The position numbers were made by a program, and so were the translations under genes. 6,600 bases of DNA from Bacillota bacterium (GTDB taxonomy: Bacteria; Bacillota; Clostridia; Christensenellales; Aristaeellaceae): contig JAEWVC010000029.1 in NCBI GenBank assembly GCA_023459275.1, positions 1-6,600 on the forward strand, written 5' to 3'. Below the pieces are notes generated by a model. It saw only the letters and a list, made by a program, of their open reading frames with translations. It was not told the DNA's origin and searched no databases. The number at the start of each line of letters is the position of its first letter. Position 1 is the stretch's first letter. Below are positions 5,423 through 6,600 of this stretch, one piece after another.

Positions 5423-6518
5423 CGTTTACCACCCCCGCGGTCAGGCTGTCCCCGCCTGTCTCCGTAAGCACGTTGATCTTGTCCAGCTTGAGGCCCAGGC
5501 GCACCTTCGTTCCGTTTTCCAGAATGCCGGAGATGGAGCTTTCCTCCACGATCTCCGCCATTTGCCCGTTCCACAGCTTCACAAAATAGGTGGTGTTCAA
5601 GCCCAGGAACACGCTGGAGAGGATTTCGCCCGTTATGCCGGCGCTGCCGCTTTCCAGCAGGAATTCCTCGGGCCGGACGGAAACTTTCACCTTCTGGGAT
5701 TCCGTAACGCCCTGTTTCAGATACCGGTAGGGCACGGCGTAGCCATTGCCGAAGGTGAGCGTGCCTTCGCCATTTTGGAAGGAGAGGTCCGCGTCCAGGG
5801 TGTTGTTGCGGCCGATGAAGTTGGCCACGAACAGGTTGGCCGGGCGCTGATAGATGGCCTTGGGCGTGCCCACCTGCTGGATGACGCCCTTGTCCATTAC
5901 GGCGATGCGGTCGGAGACGGCCATGGCCTCCTCCTGGTCGTGGGTCACGTAGATGGTGGTGATGCCCACTTCCTTCTGGATCAGTTTGATGGCGTTGCGC
6001 ATCTCAATGCGTAGCTTGGCATCCAGGTTGGACAGGGGTTCATCCATCAAAAGCACGTTGGGGTGGATCACGATGGCCCGGGCCAGCGCCACGCGCTGCT
6101 GCTGCCCGCCGGAGAGGCGGTCGGGCATGCGGGAGGCGAACTCCGTGATTTTGACGGTTTCCAGGATGGCGTCCACCCGCTTTTGAATCTCCGCCTTGGG
6201 GATGCCCCGGTTGGTGAGCCCGAAGCCCACGTTCTGGCGCACGTTCATGTGGGGGAACACGGCATAGTTTTGAAACACCATGCCGATGTTGCGCTTGGCG
6301 GGGGGAATGTCGTTGATCACATGGCCGTCAAAGGCGATCTGACCGCCCTCGATGCTGTTGAAGCCCGCCACCATGCGCAGAAGGGTGGTCTTGCCGCAGC
6401 CGGAAGGCCCCAGCAGGGTAAAGAATTCGCCTTCCCGCACCTCAAGGGATAAGTCCGGAATGATGACATTGTCGCCGTATTTTTTGACAACGTCCGTAAA
6501 CGCAATGGATACACTCAA
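5412..6518 (-). CDS. ABC importer ATPase (FbpC/PotA-like)
   Basis: This 368-residue cytoplasmic ATPase drives the adjacent permease. Visible motifs are Walker A GPSGCGKT (37-44), the Q-loop glutamine (83), signature LSGGQ (135-139), Walker B VLLMDE (155-160), D-loop SNLD (163-166) and switch His193. A C-terminal TOBE-type regulatory domain (about 275-352) is typical of the Fe(III)/polyamine/phosphonate and maltose importer ATPases. All catalytic residues are intact. The start is read as TTG at 6518, because AAGGAG (6532-6527) lies 8 nt upstream. An in-frame GTG at 6527 overlaps that site and is unlikely to be used. No in-frame ATG is available near the N-terminus. The substrate cannot be set from this sequence; iron(III), 2-aminoethylphosphonate or polyamine are all possible. 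The first gene of the operon, perhaps the binding protein, would lie beyond 6600. Confidence 0.92.
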   Translation of the reverse strand: MSVSIAFTDVVKKYGDNVIIPDLSLEVREGEFFTLLGPSGCGKTTLLRMVAGFNSIEGGQIAFDGHVINDIPPAKRNIGMVFQNYAVFPHMNVRQNVGFGLTNRGIPKAEIQKRVDAILETVKITEFASRMPDRLSGGQQQRVALARAIVIHPNVLLMDEPLSNLDAKLRIEMRNAIKLIQKEVGITTIYVTHDQEEAMAVSDRIAVMDKGVIQQVGTPKAIYQRPANLFVANFIGRNNTLDADLSFQNGEGTLTFGNGYAVPYRYLKQGVTESQKVKVSVRPEEFLLESGSAGITGEILSSVFLGLNTTYFVKLWNGQMAEIVEESSISGILENGTKVRLGLKLDKINVLTETGGDSLTAGVVNDAR

Positions 6519-6526
6519 GGGCGGCA

Positions 6527-6532
6527 CTCCTT
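6527..6532 (-). promoter_or_regulatory. Ribosome binding site fixing a TTG start
   Basis: AAGGAG on the minus strand lies 8 nt before the TTG at 6518 and overlaps the alternative GTG at 6527. The spacing is ideal for TTG and impossible for GTG, which makes TTG the probable initiation codon of the ATPase. Confidence 0.6.
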
Positions 6533-6578
6533 TTCTTGCATGGATTGGAAGGGAAGATTGCTGAATTGGAAAGGGGCA

Positions 6579-6600
6579 TGCCTGATAAGGCTATCAGGCA
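6579..6600. repeat. Perfect hairpin upstream of the ABC genes
   Basis: TGCCTGATA (6579-6587) and TATCAGGCA (6592-6600) form a perfect 9-bp stem around AGGC. The structure reaches the window edge and may extend further. Nothing like a T-run follows it on the minus strand. It lies about 60 nt before the ATPase start, so it could protect or attenuate the message between an upstream binding-protein gene and this gene (inference). Confidence 0.5.

Noticed and set aside
4526..5467. Open frame of 313 codons on the plus strand
   Set aside because: It lies antisense to the permease. Its His-, Gln- and Gly-rich translation is typical of a shadow frame of a GC-rich gene, and it has no domain or ribosome binding site.

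Overview
The window looks like a chromosomal segment from a GC-rich, Gram-positive anaerobe of the Clostridia (Oscillospiraceae/Christensenellales-like). This is inferred from strong AGGAGG-type ribosome binding sites, GC-rich third codon positions, an ECF sigma gene paired with a single-pass membrane anti-sigma-like protein, and several families of short GC-rich hairpin repeats between genes. No RNA gene, CRISPR array, transposase or phage gene was seen.

Layout. (1) Positions 1-257 are non-coding: a two-hairpin repeat (56-97), an AT-rich 14-bp palindrome (108-121) and a promoter with a perfect TATAAT box (210-215). (2) Positions 258-1132, plus strand, hold a two-gene redox unit: a membrane-anchored FMN-binding-domain protein with a covalent flavinylation-type motif, and a HemG-like flavodoxin. 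The two are translationally coupled. (3) Positions 1133-1488 are non-coding: three copies of a GGCGGGGG-CTTG-CCCC hairpin repeat about 60 bp apart, then a strong terminator between convergent operons. (4) Positions 3323 down to 1489, minus strand, hold an ECF sigma factor followed 2 nt later by a single-pass membrane protein with a large outer domain, probably its anti-sigma/sensor partner. (5) Positions 3324-3769 are non-coding: a possible ECF-type autoregulated promoter, a terminator-like structure with an alternative fold, and several hairpin repeats. (6) Positions 6518 down to 3770, minus strand, hold an ABC importer ATPase and a fused two-domain permease of the Fe(III)/2-aminoethylphosphonate/polyamine superfamily, overlapping by 11 nt. 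No substrate-binding protein gene is in the window. A perfect hairpin at 6579-6600 sits upstream, where such a gene may end.

How they work together. The three units appear functionally separate: a flavin-based electron-transfer pair, an envelope-sensing sigma/anti-sigma pair and a nutrient importer. No clearly new multi-gene system is evident. The most interesting signals are non-coding: structure-preserving divergence between two repeat copies, two related hairpins bracketing the sigma module, a possible conformational switch at 3398-3442, and an ECF-like promoter just upstream of the sigma gene.
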